A stretch of 64,000 bases of DNA from NCBI RefSeq assembly GCF_001467945.1, contig NZ_LNYQ01000006.1, positions 265,653-329,652 of the forward strand, read 5' to 3'. Source of the stretch: Legionella parisiensis. Its GTDB lineage: Bacteria; Pseudomonadota; Gammaproteobacteria; Legionellales; Legionellaceae. Every line of letters starts with the position of its first letter. The stretch's first letter is position 1. Both the position numbers and the translations under genes were made by a program. Positions 1-9,500 of the stretch are shown piece by piece. The notes beneath the pieces were generated by a model. The model made no database searches, was not told the DNA's origin, and saw nothing but the letters and a program-made list of their open reading frames with translations.

Positions 1-1
1 T

Positions 2-112
2 GACGACCAGAATTTTTGCTTTGATTTTTTTTATTGCGCTCGATACCCTTTGGTTTATAGCACCGACTCCAATAAATTGCGTCAACTCTTGCAGTTTTTA
101 GATCTAAAATAA
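2..112 (+). CDS. C-terminal tail of an unassigned gene cut by the window start
   Basis: One frame is open from the window edge to a TAA at 110-112 and encodes about 36 residues ending in a polar, protein-like tail (RYPLVYSTDSNKLRQLLQFL and a few more). The family cannot be identified from so little. It could also be part of the decayed material that follows, so confidence is low. Confidence 0.3.
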   Translation, partial: DDQNFCFDFFYCARYPLVYSTDSNKLRQLLQFLDLK

Positions 113-168
113 TGCCTTGTGGAGAATATGCTTTAATTCAAGCTGAGCGGTTAGTGAGTCATTAATTT

Positions 169-302
169 CCTTGGGGCTGTGATGAAACCACCGTGCTTGC
201 TCTTCGCCATAAACACAGCTTTTTCATCCGGAATTTAGACTGGAATCGCTGTGTCTTGATTCGTGCACGCTTGAAAGTACGCCGGATTATCAACCAATCA
301 TG
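169..302 (+). pseudogene. Coding-like fragment without a start, possible gene remnant
   Basis: After a TAA at 163-165 this frame reads about 44 residues with a natural composition, including the stretch ALRHKHSFFIRNLDWNRC, and ends at TGA 300-302. No start codon or ribosome site is visible. A 17-residue open stretch in the same frame precedes it (ATG 112). I read it as decayed coding sequence of unknown family. It overlaps in antisense a 68-codon frame that looks like a shadow. Confidence 0.2.
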
Positions 303-342
303 AATCCTGCCAAGCCAAACTAATGCGGGACTCATGCCATCC

Positions 343-1770
343 TTATTTATTTTGTTGTGTAGAGGCATTTGCTCTACGGGTTGAGGCGAAATAGCGAGCC
401 CGGGCCTTTAACTCCTCTAGTTGGACTTGTGCATGTAGGGTGTTGAGCTGCACCTGGGTGGTCATTTGTTCGCGTTGATTGACTAAAAATAAAGTGCTGT
501 CGCCTTGATAAAACTTTATTATTTCTCCTTGTTGTACCTTTTGCGCCAAAGCTAATTCTTTTTTTAACAAGCTGACTTGCTGCCTACTTCTGTTGATGCC
601 AATTAAAATGTTTGTAAATTCATTGTTGAGTTGTTCGTACAAAAATCTCTTTTCAACACGAACTTGGCGTAACTCACTTTCTGCCTGGATTAGGTTCCCT
701 TTGGCTTGTCTTTGCAATAAAGGAAATTTAAACGATACACCAACCATTGCTGCTTGTGGAATTAATAAGGGGTCTCCTCCTGCTCCACTTTGCTTAAAGG
801 TGTAGGCGGTCGCATCTAATTGGGGTAGGAGCTCGTTACGTGCCTGATTGCGTTTGAGCTCCATCATATTAGCGAAATTGCTAAGCTTCTTAATCTCTGG
901 ATGCTCTCTGAGTTGTGCCTGAATTCTTGCGATGCTATTTGAGGTACTGGTCAAGGCAGGTAAGGACCGCTCACGAGGAACTAGCGGCTTGCCCTGCGGG
1001 TCTCGAAAATAAAGAGATAAGTTAATACCTGCTTGTTCAAATATCATTTGACCTTGATTAAGTAATTGTTCTCGTTGAATAATTTGTTGTAAATTTTCAC
1101 TGATGGCAAGCCTTGGCAAATCCCCTTGATTTGCCTGTTGTTCAATGGCGTGTTGTCGTTTTTTTGCTAAGTCTAAGAGTTGTTTGAATGTGTTTAATTG
1201 AAGACCTGCTTCGACCCATTGCCAATAGGCTTTAATCGCTTCTTGGTAAATTTTTATTCTAACCGCTTCAGCATCGTGTATTTTCATGAGCATTAATTGA
1301 GCAGAAGATAGTATGCCTGTTCTATCTTTATCGATTAATCGGTCGCGAAGTAAAGGAAGTGATAATCCTGCTCGATATTCTCCACCGGAGTTGGTTAAAA
1401 AGTTTTGATAATAACTTGGCCAATTACCTTCTCCATTACGATAGCCCGCAAAAAGCTTCACGCCATTATAAAGGGTCGGGATGGTCAGTTGCGTATCACC
1501 GTAATTATTAATATAACCACCCGCCGGTTGCGAGCGGGTACTGGCCTCCAATGATGGGTCAAATTGTCCCTTCGCGTTGATAAATGCACCACTGGCTTTT
1601 GCTACTTCAAGATGGGCAATTTTTACTTGGGGGTAATGCATGTCGATGCTTTGCAGCACATTCATTAAGCTTAATTTTTGTGTTTTTTCTGAAGCATAGG
1701 CCCCTGAGCAGAATAAAGCGCTTAATCCAATAAAAATAACTAATAATCTGATGAGTTGCGATTCCCTCAT
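343..1770 (-). CDS. TolC-family outer membrane efflux/secretion channel
   Basis: Predicted outer-membrane channel-tunnel that lets a tripartite exporter discharge outside the cell. The 475-residue product starts with a Sec signal peptide (about residues 1-26, ending GAYASEK) and continues with long amphipathic, Gln- and Ala-rich helical segments typical of the duplicated TolC/OEP fold. Length fits the family. The start overlaps the stop of the upstream HlyD-type gene by 4 bases, so the two are translationally coupled. With the ABC-type gene at 2750 it forms an exporter operon. The substrate is not evident. Confidence 0.88.
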   Translation of the reverse strand: MRESQLIRLLVIFIGLSALFCSGAYASEKTQKLSLMNVLQSIDMHYPQVKIAHLEVAKASGAFINAKGQFDPSLEASTRSQPAGGYINNYGDTQLTIPTLYNGVKLFAGYRNGEGNWPSYYQNFLTNSGGEYRAGLSLPLLRDRLIDKDRTGILSSAQLMLMKIHDAEAVRIKIYQEAIKAYWQWVEAGLQLNTFKQLLDLAKKRQHAIEQQANQGDLPRLAISENLQQIIQREQLLNQGQMIFEQAGINLSLYFRDPQGKPLVPRERSLPALTSTSNSIARIQAQLREHPEIKKLSNFANMMELKRNQARNELLPQLDATAYTFKQSGAGGDPLLIPQAAMVGVSFKFPLLQRQAKGNLIQAESELRQVRVEKRFLYEQLNNEFTNILIGINRSRQQVSLLKKELALAQKVQQGEIIKFYQGDSTLFLVNQREQMTTQVQLNTLHAQVQLEELKARARYFASTRRANASTQQNK

Positions 1771-2753
1771 AAGCTTGTCTTCTCCGCCACACTTTCTGGA
1801 GGAAAGCCGTTAAATTGACGCCATAACTCATACCACAAGGGTACTTCGCCTAATTGCACCCAACCATGTACGCGCACTCCTTGTCTTAAAAAAGTTGGAT
1901 CGGGCCAGGGTTCATCAGGCACAATCACGACGCGGAATAATCCCATACCGTTATCGGTGGGGTCGATAAAGGAGACTTTCCCGCCAAAGGTCCCTACGGC
2001 AATTTGCGGCCAACCTCTAAATTGAATGGCGGGCCATCCTTCAAATTGAAGGCGTGCTTTTTGATTCAGATGAACAAATGGAATGTCGTTACCATCAATC
2101 CAAAGTGCTACTGCTCTTGATTCTGTTTCGGGTATAATTTGCGCCAATATTTCCCCTTCTTTAACCACAACACTTTCTTGTCCGGTTAAGCGCTTAAAGA
2201 TGATTCCCGGGACATGGGCTTTGATGAGCTGGGTTTGCTGCCTGGCAATGCGAACATCAATGCTGACCTTATCAATATTGGCTTGTGCTAATTCGTTTTG
2301 GTATTTGGCGTATTCAATTTGAGCTAATTCGTATTGGCGTTTTGAGTTGATGCCCTGCTGATATAAGTTCTTTTGGCGTTCAACATTGGCTTTTCCAGCG
2401 ATTAATGATTGTTGTGCGGCTTCGATGCGAAGCAAAACGGCCTTTTTTTCCAACTCCAACCGCTTAAGTAATTCGGGATCATTATCGGTAATATCCACGA
2501 TGGGGTCGCCTGCACTGACACGTACCCCTTCGTCTACGTACCATTTTTTGATTCTGCCATAAATGGGTGAATTGACGGTATGCAATCGCTCAGTGGGTGA
2601 AAACGCAATCACTTTTCCACTCCCGAGGGCAAATTGTTGCCAAGGAGTAAAGCTCAGAAATAAAATTAAAATCAGGAGTACTAAAAAAATAATCTTGGCA
2701 ATTTTGCTTGGATTAGGTAATTTGCCAATCATTTGATAGGCGTGTAGCTTCAT
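1767..2753 (-). CDS. HlyD-family periplasmic adaptor (membrane fusion protein)
   Basis: Periplasmic adaptor linking an inner-membrane transporter to a TolC channel. The 328-residue product has one N-terminal membrane anchor (about residues 18-40), a first half-lipoyl segment (about 55-90), a coiled-coil hairpin rich in Gln, Ala and Lys (about 95-170), the returning half-lipoyl segment and a beta-barrel region. It overlaps its upstream neighbour (ABC-type gene) and downstream neighbour (TolC type) by 4 bases each, giving a tight three-gene operon. It is shorter than classical HlyD (about 480 residues) because the hairpin is short. Confidence 0.87.
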   Translation of the reverse strand: MKLHAYQMIGKLPNPSKIAKIIFLVLLILILFLSFTPWQQFALGSGKVIAFSPTERLHTVNSPIYGRIKKWYVDEGVRVSAGDPIVDITDNDPELLKRLELEKKAVLLRIEAAQQSLIAGKANVERQKNLYQQGINSKRQYELAQIEYAKYQNELAQANIDKVSIDVRIARQQTQLIKAHVPGIIFKRLTGQESVVVKEGEILAQIIPETESRAVALWIDGNDIPFVHLNQKARLQFEGWPAIQFRGWPQIAVGTFGGKVSFIDPTDNGMGLFRVVIVPDEPWPDPTFLRQGVRVHGWVQLGEVPLWYELWRQFNGFPPESVAEKTSL

Positions 2754-4333
2754 GAGAGCACCAAACAGTTAGGTAGTGGTATGAGATTTGGATATTGAGT
2801 AATTATAATTAAAAGAGTTTCATTGAGTGCTGCCAAATGGCTTAGCAGCAACTCAATGTCTTTTGTAGTCATTCTATCAAAGAGGCCATCGATGATAATA
2901 AGCTGGGGCTTGGCAATCAAGGCACGAATCACCATGAGTTGAATGAGCTCGAGCTCAGTAAACACCTGTTCCCAATCGTAAATAATGCTTTTTAAGCCAT
3001 GAGGTTGGCGCATGATTTTGTCCATCAGTCTAAAGGATTTTAAAAGCTCTTTTAATCGCTGTATAGAAAAGGACGGCTGATTGAGCCGTATATTGTCATA
3101 AATGCTGCCAGCAAACCATTCCTTATCTCTAAGTAACAAGGTGTGCTCACGAAGGGAGCGTCTGTATTCTTCATGACAGAGGGTCTCATTGATATAGGCT
3201 GTGAGGTTGGTGTTGTTTTCAAAACCCAAAATAAAATCGGTGAATGAAGTCTTTTTTTGAGTTTCATTCACGCAAATAACTAAAGGATTGCCTGGAGTGC
3301 AAAATGCTTTTTCTTGATCTTGAGTCACTAGAGTGATGTTTTTTATAGGAATAACAAGCTCACTTAACTCGGTGTTGATAAGTTCAGTTGGAAGATTTAA
3401 TACCTGGTCAATTTTATGCTCGGAAGCAACTAAGTCGTAATAGTTTTCCAGAAGAACACTAAAACGTTTAAAAGCATAGATTAACGCGCCAAGCACAATC
3501 TCTGCAGCAACGAGCTGACCTAAACTTAATTGATTGTTAATCACGAGATAGCCTCCTAAGCCGAGTAGGAGACTGCTCGCGATTGCTGAGAGGAGATAAA
3601 AACCAATCTGATGTTTGATGAGTTGTTTAAAATGCATGTTGCGTGCCTTTAAAAAAGAAACCAGGCGTTTATCTGTTTGTTGGGTCGCATAATGATGATA
3701 ACGATTAAAGCGAAACAAAAAACGATTGGCTAGTAACTCCTCTAACCAAGCACCTATTTGATGTTTCTCGGTACACTCTTTTTCAGAGCTACTTAAGCCT
3801 TTACGATAGGGCAGAAAAACAATTAAAATAATACCGAATACAATAAATCCATCAAATACAAGAAAGAGAGGGTGATAAAAAAGAAGCAAGATTAAACCAA
3901 AAAACAACTGCAAACTTAAGTTCACGCCGTAGAGTAAAAGACTTGATAACGCTTTGTTGATGGTCACCACTTCGAAAAAACGATTAACGAGTTCTGGGCC
4001 ATGATGGGAGGAGAAATTATCTAGTGATAAATGAGTAAATTGACGAGTTAGATTAAGACTTATTCTAACCATTAATTTTTGTTGAATCACTTCGATGATA
4101 ATACTTTGCCATACATTTAAAGCCCCTAGTGCAATCATTAATATGAGCACCATGATGCTTAGCGTGACTACCGGTTGCAGTAATTTACCAAAGGCAATCA
4201 GATTAACTAAGGTTTGAGCCGCAATGGGAATACTTAAGCTAAGTAAACTCACGATGACGCTTATCATGGCTATTGATGCAATAGTTGCTTTATCCAAAAC
4301 CTCGGCAATTGAATTCATTTCTTGTCTCATCAT
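2750..4333 (-). CDS. ABC-exporter-type transporter with degenerate nucleotide-binding domain
   Basis: 527 residues: an exporter-type membrane domain (about 15-300, five to six hydrophobic helices) followed by an ATPase-like domain (about 325-527). The fold is traceable but the ATP motifs are damaged. The Walker A position reads NETQKKTSF (about 356-364) with no glycines. The Q-loop position has LLRD. The LSGGQ position has FTELELIQ. Walker B is IIIDG (Asp about 482, catalytic Glu replaced by Gly). The H-loop position reads ITQ. No C39 peptidase domain precedes the membrane part. It heads an operon with HlyD- and TolC-type genes, and the LysR gene ends 18 bp upstream. I infer a transporter that no longer hydrolyses ATP normally, or a partner subunit of another exporter. 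Confidence 0.8.
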   Translation of the reverse strand: MMRQEMNSIAEVLDKATIASIAMISVIVSLLSLSIPIAAQTLVNLIAFGKLLQPVVTLSIMVLILMIALGALNVWQSIIIEVIQQKLMVRISLNLTRQFTHLSLDNFSSHHGPELVNRFFEVVTINKALSSLLLYGVNLSLQLFFGLILLLFYHPLFLVFDGFIVFGIILIVFLPYRKGLSSSEKECTEKHQIGAWLEELLANRFLFRFNRYHHYATQQTDKRLVSFLKARNMHFKQLIKHQIGFYLLSAIASSLLLGLGGYLVINNQLSLGQLVAAEIVLGALIYAFKRFSVLLENYYDLVASEHKIDQVLNLPTELINTELSELVIPIKNITLVTQDQEKAFCTPGNPLVICVNETQKKTSFTDFILGFENNTNLTAYINETLCHEEYRRSLREHTLLLRDKEWFAGSIYDNIRLNQPSFSIQRLKELLKSFRLMDKIMRQPHGLKSIIYDWEQVFTELELIQLMVIRALIAKPQLIIIDGLFDRMTTKDIELLLSHLAALNETLLIIITQYPNLIPLPNCLVLS

Positions 4334-4351
4334 AAGGCTTATATCCTATAT

Positions 4352-5203
4352 TTAATGCTTTAATTTATCTATGATAAAAAACTCCAGGGAGTCAATTGCT
4401 TTATTTGCACCTTCCTTTTTAATTAAGGACACATGGATGTCCCTCAAAGAGGGCAGAAAATCATCATCCAGCCTATCCAAATAGTTAGGAATCATACTGC
4501 GTTGTATGGCAGTAATCCCAAGGCCTGCTCGAACAGCAGCCATTTTGCCCGCATAACTTGGGCTACTAAATGCCAACCGCCATTTTAAATGATGTTGATT
4601 GAGAGACTCAATGACGTTGCCGCGGTAGACGCAAGGAGTGGGTGAAAGAATCAATGGGATAATTGCTTTATGATTAAGTATGGGCAGTAGCTCTTTTTTG
4701 CCTACCCATTCTACGGGCTCATTCCATACATTGACGCCTTCGGTAATTTGATTTTTTTCATTCGTTTTTATCAAAATCAAATCAAATTCATCGTGATGAA
4801 ATCGTTCGATTAAATTCAGTGTTAAATCGCATTCCACATTGAGCATGACTCTGGGGTGAAGTCTTGAAAATTCCACCAAGATATCCGAGAGCATCATCGA
4901 TGCAAAGTCTTCCGGCAGACCAAAACGAAGTTCACCCTGAAGCTCCGGGGTTTTAAATCGATCCAGGGACTCACGATGTAGTTCATAAATTCGTTTCGCA
5001 TAGCTTAAAAAAAGCTCCCCATCAGGGGTTAAGGATAATTCTCGTCCGCGGGTAATTAATTGTTTTTCAATTAAATTCTCAAGCTTGGCGATTTGCTGAC
5101 TGATGGCGGATTGAGTTCGGCCCACACGTGATGCTGCCTTAGTGAAGCTTTGAGTTTCCGCCACCGCTAAAAAGCATTGTAAAGTTACTGTATCTAGTGA
5201 CAT
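4352..5203 (-). CDS. LysR-family transcriptional regulator
   Basis: 283 residues. The N-terminal winged helix-turn-helix (about 1-60, containing SFTKAASRVGRTQSAISQQI) is followed by a periplasmic-binding-protein-like effector domain. It is divergent from the DAB operon, with about 100 bp between the starts, the usual arrangement for a LysR activator of the neighbouring genes. It also lies 18 bp upstream of the ABC-type exporter gene on its own strand and may be co-transcribed with it. The likely target is the DAB operon by position, analogous to CbbR/CcmR-type control of carbon uptake genes. The effector molecule is unknown. Confidence 0.9.
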   Translation of the reverse strand: MSLDTVTLQCFLAVAETQSFTKAASRVGRTQSAISQQIAKLENLIEKQLITRGRELSLTPDGELFLSYAKRIYELHRESLDRFKTPELQGELRFGLPEDFASMMLSDILVEFSRLHPRVMLNVECDLTLNLIERFHHDEFDLILIKTNEKNQITEGVNVWNEPVEWVGKKELLPILNHKAIIPLILSPTPCVYRGNVIESLNQHHLKWRLAFSSPSYAGKMAAVRAGLGITAIQRSMIPNYLDRLDDDFLPSLRDIHVSLIKKEGANKAIDSLEFFIIDKLKH

Positions 5204-5250
5204 TAGAACTCCTAATAAAAAACATAAATATTTTTAATTTCACTTATATC

Positions 5251-5275
5251 AGAATATCTAATATATTTCCATTCT
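5251..5275. promoter_or_regulatory. Possible LysR operator in the divergent promoter region
   Basis: Between the divergent LysR and dabB genes lies the interrupted palindrome AGAAT-N15-ATTCT (5251-5255 and 5271-5275) in very AT-rich DNA. Size and position suit a LysR-type recognition site, but short inverted repeats are common in such DNA. Confidence 0.25.
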
Positions 5276-5303
5276 AGCAAAACAATTTCTAATGGGGAAT
5301 AAT

Positions 5304-6821
5304 GTGAATACAATAGTTCTATTTTTTTTATGTCTCATGTTGGCCTGTCCAATTAGTGCGCTTACCTTTAACTGCGGCTTAATTGCTAGACCAATCATTG
5401 CAGCTCGCTTGGCAGGTTATTGTATTGGGTTAGGATTTTTGACAGGGGTAGGTTTACTTTCTTATTTATCCTTATCGCACAATCCTAAAGTCTACTTATT
5501 AATTAGCCTCAATACATTGAGCCTTTTGCTATCTAGTTTAGTGTTATTAGTGAGTTTTATTGTGCATCGCTTTTCATTAAGGTACATGCATGGGGACAGA
5601 CTCTACACACGCTTTTTTCTTCTTTTATCGGCTCTAACCCTAACAGCCATAATTATGGTTCTTGCAGATAATTTATTTTTATTCTGTGGCGCCTGGTTGT
5701 TTTCTAATTTATTTCTCGTGCTGTTGATGGTGCATAAGAAAGAATGGGTAGCTTCCAAAAACTCTGGTCTTTTGGCATTTCATACTCTGGCAATAGGAAG
5801 CCTGTGTTTACTAATCGCGTTTATTATTTTAAGTGTCACTTACTCAATAAACTCTATTTCGGCTTTAACTTCATTATCCAACCCTGGCTACTTATCATCA
5901 CTTTCACTTTCAATGAGTCTTATCTTGGTTGCTGGACTTGCCCAATCTGGATTGTTTCCTTTTCATCGATGGCTTATCAGCTCTTTAAATTCACCAACGC
6001 CGGTCTCTGCGTTAATGCACGCAGGTCTTATTAATGGCGGAGGTATTCTAATCGTTAAATTTGCACCACTAATGATGTTTTATCCAGGATTGTTAACTGT
6101 ACTGTTCATAGTCGGCTCTATATCCGCATTACTTGGTACTGTTTGGAAGTTGATGCAGCACGATATCAAGAAAATGTTAGCTTGCTCTACCATGGCGCAA
6201 ATGGGTTTTATGATGATGCAATGTGGCGTGGGTTTATTTGCTGCAGCCATAGCGCATCTTTGTTGGCATGGATTATTTAAAGCGTATCTTTTTTTAAGTT
6301 CAGGCTCTGCGGTGAAACAAAAAAAATCAGAGACTCATTCTTCGAAAGCATCTCCCATCATGCTCCTTACCCCTCTCCTCGGTGGTGTGGTTTCAATGAT
6401 TTCCTTTGCTGTCGTGACACATAAGTCCATGTCAGTGTATGAGGCAAGTAGCTTTGTCTTGTTCTTTACTTTCATTACCGGTGCACAGCTCATCCTCACT
6501 TGGATTCGTGCTCACCAAACGGTGTTAGGTCTCGTCTCAGGCCTTGCGCTTGCTTTGCTTTCAGGGCTTATATATGGCGCGAGTATCCAACTGATTCAGT
6601 GGTTAATTCCAAGTATATCGACACTACAAGCACCCCAATTATCGCTAATCCATTGGACCATAATGATTTTATTTGGTGTTTTGTGGGCTGTATTTAATCT
6701 TGGGGTACATAAAACGATAGGTCAATCAAAACTGGGCTGTTGGCTTTATATGAATTTGTTTAATTCAAGCCAGCCATCAATGAAAACAGTGACCGCTTTA
6801 CGAAACGATTATAACTACTAA
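5304..6821 (+). CDS. dabB: DabB, NuoL-like membrane subunit of a DAB inorganic-carbon pump
   Basis: Membrane subunit predicted to couple cation flux to CO2 hydration/bicarbonate accumulation by DabA. About 505 residues of near-continuous membrane helices with the proton-translocating antiporter signature (SPTPVSALMHAGLINGGG region, conserved Lys and His within helices). Complex I is excluded by context: no other nuo genes, and the next gene is dabA. The start is chosen at GTG 5304 because GGGGA at 5294-5298 is well spaced for it; the ATG at 5292 lies upstream of that site and lacks a ribosome site of its own. The stop is 18 bp from dabA. Confidence 0.88.
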   Translation: MNTIVLFFLCLMLACPISALTFNCGLIARPIIAARLAGYCIGLGFLTGVGLLSYLSLSHNPKVYLLISLNTLSLLLSSLVLLVSFIVHRFSLRYMHGDRLYTRFFLLLSALTLTAIIMVLADNLFLFCGAWLFSNLFLVLLMVHKKEWVASKNSGLLAFHTLAIGSLCLLIAFIILSVTYSINSISALTSLSNPGYLSSLSLSMSLILVAGLAQSGLFPFHRWLISSLNSPTPVSALMHAGLINGGGILIVKFAPLMMFYPGLLTVLFIVGSISALLGTVWKLMQHDIKKMLACSTMAQMGFMMMQCGVGLFAAAIAHLCWHGLFKAYLFLSSGSAVKQKKSETHSSKASPIMLLTPLLGGVVSMISFAVVTHKSMSVYEASSFVLFFTFITGAQLILTWIRAHQTVLGLVSGLALALLSGLIYGASIQLIQWLIPSISTLQAPQLSLIHWTIMILFGVLWAVFNLGVHKTIGQSKLGCWLYMNLFNSSQPSMKTVTALRNDYNY

Positions 6822-6839
6822 ACGTATTAAGGAGTATTT

Positions 6840-9119
6840 ATGACTAATGCAAAAATGCTAACGAAACACGATGCGATAGGGACAGGAGTTAAAAAGACAG
6901 GGGGGGCCAAAAGCAGAGATATTGAAATACAGGCATTAGTGCACAACGCCGCAAAATGCATTGCTCCTGTTTGGCCGCTTGAAACCTTTATTGCATGCAA
7001 TCCCTTACAAGGCTTTGAAACACAAACATTTGAAGAGGCAATTGCCCAAGGTGGCTTTAGACGCCGAATAGTCGAGCGCAACCGAAAATTAGAGGCGGTT
7101 AATCTGCAAATGATTAAATGGTGCGGGGGGTTTTTGGATGCAGGGCAAGGCAGTATTGACATGCCCCATCGTGAGAATGGGTTTTATTTGGGATTCTTAA
7201 AGTTAGCTTATTTTGATAAGCAATTGCACCGCAATAAAAAAGAAGCAAAAGAGTTTCTGCAACAATTACCTGAGTCGGCAGAAGAGGCAATTAAAACCTG
7301 CCTTTTAAGACTTCATGTTCCAGAAGGACAAGAAGAAGCTTTTCTTTCACAAACACTTCGCCATTTGCCAGGTTGGGCAGGTTTCGTGAAATGGAAGATG
7401 GATTGGCAGAATTCAAAAAAAACAGAAGAAATGAGAGTTACTCTCATTGATTTTCTTGCTGTGCGTTTAGTGCTAACTTGCGTCCTCTGGCCTGATGCAG
7501 TGAATGAAAGACAAGGTATCGAAGATAGCTCTCTGGTAAAAAAAGTGCTGGCGAAATTAAAAAGCAATGAGGATTCCTATAGACAAAAGCTCTTAAGTCT
7601 GATTTTGCGAGAGGTAAAAAAAAGACAGGTTAATCTTGCACGTAGAAGTGCTCAGTTGGTTTTTTGCATTGATGTTCGCTCCGAACCATTTCGTCGTGCT
7701 ATCGAGTCTTTGGGAGTCTATGAAACGTTTGGCTTTGCCGGATTTTTTGGAATTCCAGTGCGTATTGATGAGTTTGATACCAATAAAAATAAAGAGTGTT
7801 GTCCGGTCTTATTGAAACCGAAATATGCTATTAAAGAAATGCCGGCCGCTGCAAATAAAGACGATTTTGAACGTTATCAGCGAGGAAAGGCATTCATTAA
7901 TAGCTGTAAAAGCCTTTATACGCAACTCAAACACAATGTCTCTACACCCTTTGCCTTAGTTGAATCATTAGGACTTTGGTGTGGTTTGAATATGACTTTA
8001 AAATCTTTATCGCCAGAGTTAAGTAACAATTCATTATCAGCCATCAAGAGTTGGTTGAAACCGCCTATGCCAACTAAGGTGGCTTATGAGTTAAGTGAAA
8101 CGGATGGAGAACAGGGGTTGTCGTTGCAAGAGCAGATTAATTATGCTGAAACGGTGTTACGTCTTATGGGGCTGACTTCAGGTTTTGCGAAACTCATTAT
8201 TCTCTGCGGTCATGGAAGTACTACCGAAAATAACCCTTATGCTTCAGCTCTGGATTGCGGCGCATGCGGGGGAAATCACGGTGGCATAAACGCGAGACTA
8301 TTGGCATCCATTCTTAATAAACGAGAGGTTCGACGAGGTTTGGAAGATCGTGGCATGCATATTCCACTGGATACGGTATTTTACGGAGCACTGCATAATA
8401 CAACTACCGACAGCGTTGAACTTTATACTCAAGACGTAGCAAAACACATTTATCCTGAACTTCTAAGTCAACTGCAAGAGGATTTAAAAGAAGCAAGGCT
8501 TTTAACAAATTATGAACGAGGAGTGAAATTGCAGAGTTGCACTCCTTATAAAGACATTATCAGGAGAAGCTTAGACTGGTCTGAAACACGTCCTGAATGG
8601 GGTTTGGCAAGAAATGCTGCTTTTATTGTTGCCCCCCGCCATCTGACAAAAAAAATAGCTCTTGACGGTCGTTGTTTCTTACATTCCTATCGCTTTCAGG
8701 AGGATAGTGAAGGCACATTACTCGAGACGATTCTGACCGCACCTATGGTAGTGGCTGAATGGATAAATACTCAATATTTGTTTTCTACCTTGGATAACGT
8801 TGCCTTTGGAAGTGGCAGCAAGATTACCCACAATGTGGTTGGAACCATTGGGGTGATGCAGGGTAATGGCAGCGATCTAATGCATGGGCTTCCCCTACAG
8901 TCGGTTATGAGCTCTGATCACGAAGCGTATCATCAGCCGCAGCGTTTATTAACAGTTGTTTATGCTCCCAAAGAGATGGTTTCTCAAGTGATTGAAAAAC
9001 ACTTGATATTAAAAAACCTATTTTTTAACCAATGGGTGCACTTGGTAGTTATCGACCCAAGGAATCAAGATGCTTATCAATTAAACCAATCTGGTGAGTG
9101 GATTTTACTAAAACAATAG
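6840..9119 (+). CDS. dabA: DabA, beta-carbonic-anhydrase-like subunit of a DAB inorganic-carbon pump
   Basis: 759 residues, family PF10070 (formerly DUF2309/UPF0753). The zinc and catalytic residues expected by analogy with beta-carbonic anhydrase are visible: C276 and D278 in VFCIDVRSEP, H458 in CGHGS and C473 in DCGACGGNHGG. DabA is thought to hydrate CO2 to bicarbonate in one direction at the inner face of the membrane when bound to DabB. GGAG at 6831-6834 precedes the ATG. Together with dabB, this is a full-length pump without visible lesions. In an intracellular heterotroph the bicarbonate would serve anaplerotic and biosynthetic carboxylases rather than CO2 fixation. Confidence 0.93.
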   Translation: MTNAKMLTKHDAIGTGVKKTGGAKSRDIEIQALVHNAAKCIAPVWPLETFIACNPLQGFETQTFEEAIAQGGFRRRIVERNRKLEAVNLQMIKWCGGFLDAGQGSIDMPHRENGFYLGFLKLAYFDKQLHRNKKEAKEFLQQLPESAEEAIKTCLLRLHVPEGQEEAFLSQTLRHLPGWAGFVKWKMDWQNSKKTEEMRVTLIDFLAVRLVLTCVLWPDAVNERQGIEDSSLVKKVLAKLKSNEDSYRQKLLSLILREVKKRQVNLARRSAQLVFCIDVRSEPFRRAIESLGVYETFGFAGFFGIPVRIDEFDTNKNKECCPVLLKPKYAIKEMPAAANKDDFERYQRGKAFINSCKSLYTQLKHNVSTPFALVESLGLWCGLNMTLKSLSPELSNNSLSAIKSWLKPPMPTKVAYELSETDGEQGLSLQEQINYAETVLRLMGLTSGFAKLIILCGHGSTTENNPYASALDCGACGGNHGGINARLLASILNKREVRRGLEDRGMHIPLDTVFYGALHNTTTDSVELYTQDVAKHIYPELLSQLQEDLKEARLLTNYERGVKLQSCTPYKDIIRRSLDWSETRPEWGLARNAAFIVAPRHLTKKIALDGRCFLHSYRFQEDSEGTLLETILTAPMVVAEWINTQYLFSTLDNVAFGSGSKITHNVVGTIGVMQGNGSDLMHGLPLQSVMSSDHEAYHQPQRLLTVVYAPKEMVSQVIEKHLILKNLFFNQWVHLVVIDPRNQDAYQLNQSGEWILLKQ

Positions 9120-9132
9120 TTAGGAGAAAAAA

Positions 9133-9498
9133 ATGAGTGTGATTAAAGTTCAAGAGAGAAAAGATATTGGTATTAATTTACATCTGATGAAAAAAATTGA
9201 GATTATTGTTGCTGGAGAACATGAGCATCTTATAACGTCTATGATGGAAGAGGCATCAGTTACAGGGTATACATTAATAAGAAATGTCTCTGGAAAAGGG
9301 CATCATGGTTTTCATGAAGGAAAAATCATGTTTAATGACAAATCCTCTTTAGTTTTATTTATTGCCGTTGCGCCTGAAGAGGTAATTGTAACCCTTGCTT
9401 TAGGGATGAAAACTTTGTTTCAAAACGAGTCTGGCGTCATGTTTGTTTCCGATGTTTCGGTTGCAAGGCTTGATTATTTTCACATTATGAATACTTAA
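9133..9498 (+). CDS. PII-like signalling protein of the DAB operon
   Basis: 121 residues with a PII-type ferredoxin-like fold: KKIEIIVAGEHEHLITSMME as first strand and helix, then a Gly/His-rich segment SGKGHHGFHEGKIMF in the place of the T-loop, and an IAVAPEEVIVTL strand-helix. It follows dabA by 13 bp with the ribosome site AGGAG. PII-like proteins are known beside bicarbonate transporters, for example SbtB beside SbtA, where they sense nucleotides. By position it probably tunes the DabAB pump. The ligand is unknown; the histidine-rich loop could bind a metal. Confidence 0.8.
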   Translation: MSVIKVQERKDIGINLHLMKKIEIIVAGEHEHLITSMMEEASVTGYTLIRNVSGKGHHGFHEGKIMFNDKSSLVLFIAVAPEEVIVTLALGMKTLFQNESGVMFVSDVSVARLDYFHIMNT

Positions 9499-9500
9499 TT

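Noticed and set aside
2750..4333. Bacteriocin exporter with C39 peptidase
   Set aside because: The product begins directly with the membrane domain, no C39 Cys/His motifs, and the ATPase motifs are degenerate.
5304..6821. NuoL subunit of respiratory complex I
   Set aside because: No other complex I genes nearby and the next gene is dabA, so the DabB assignment is better.
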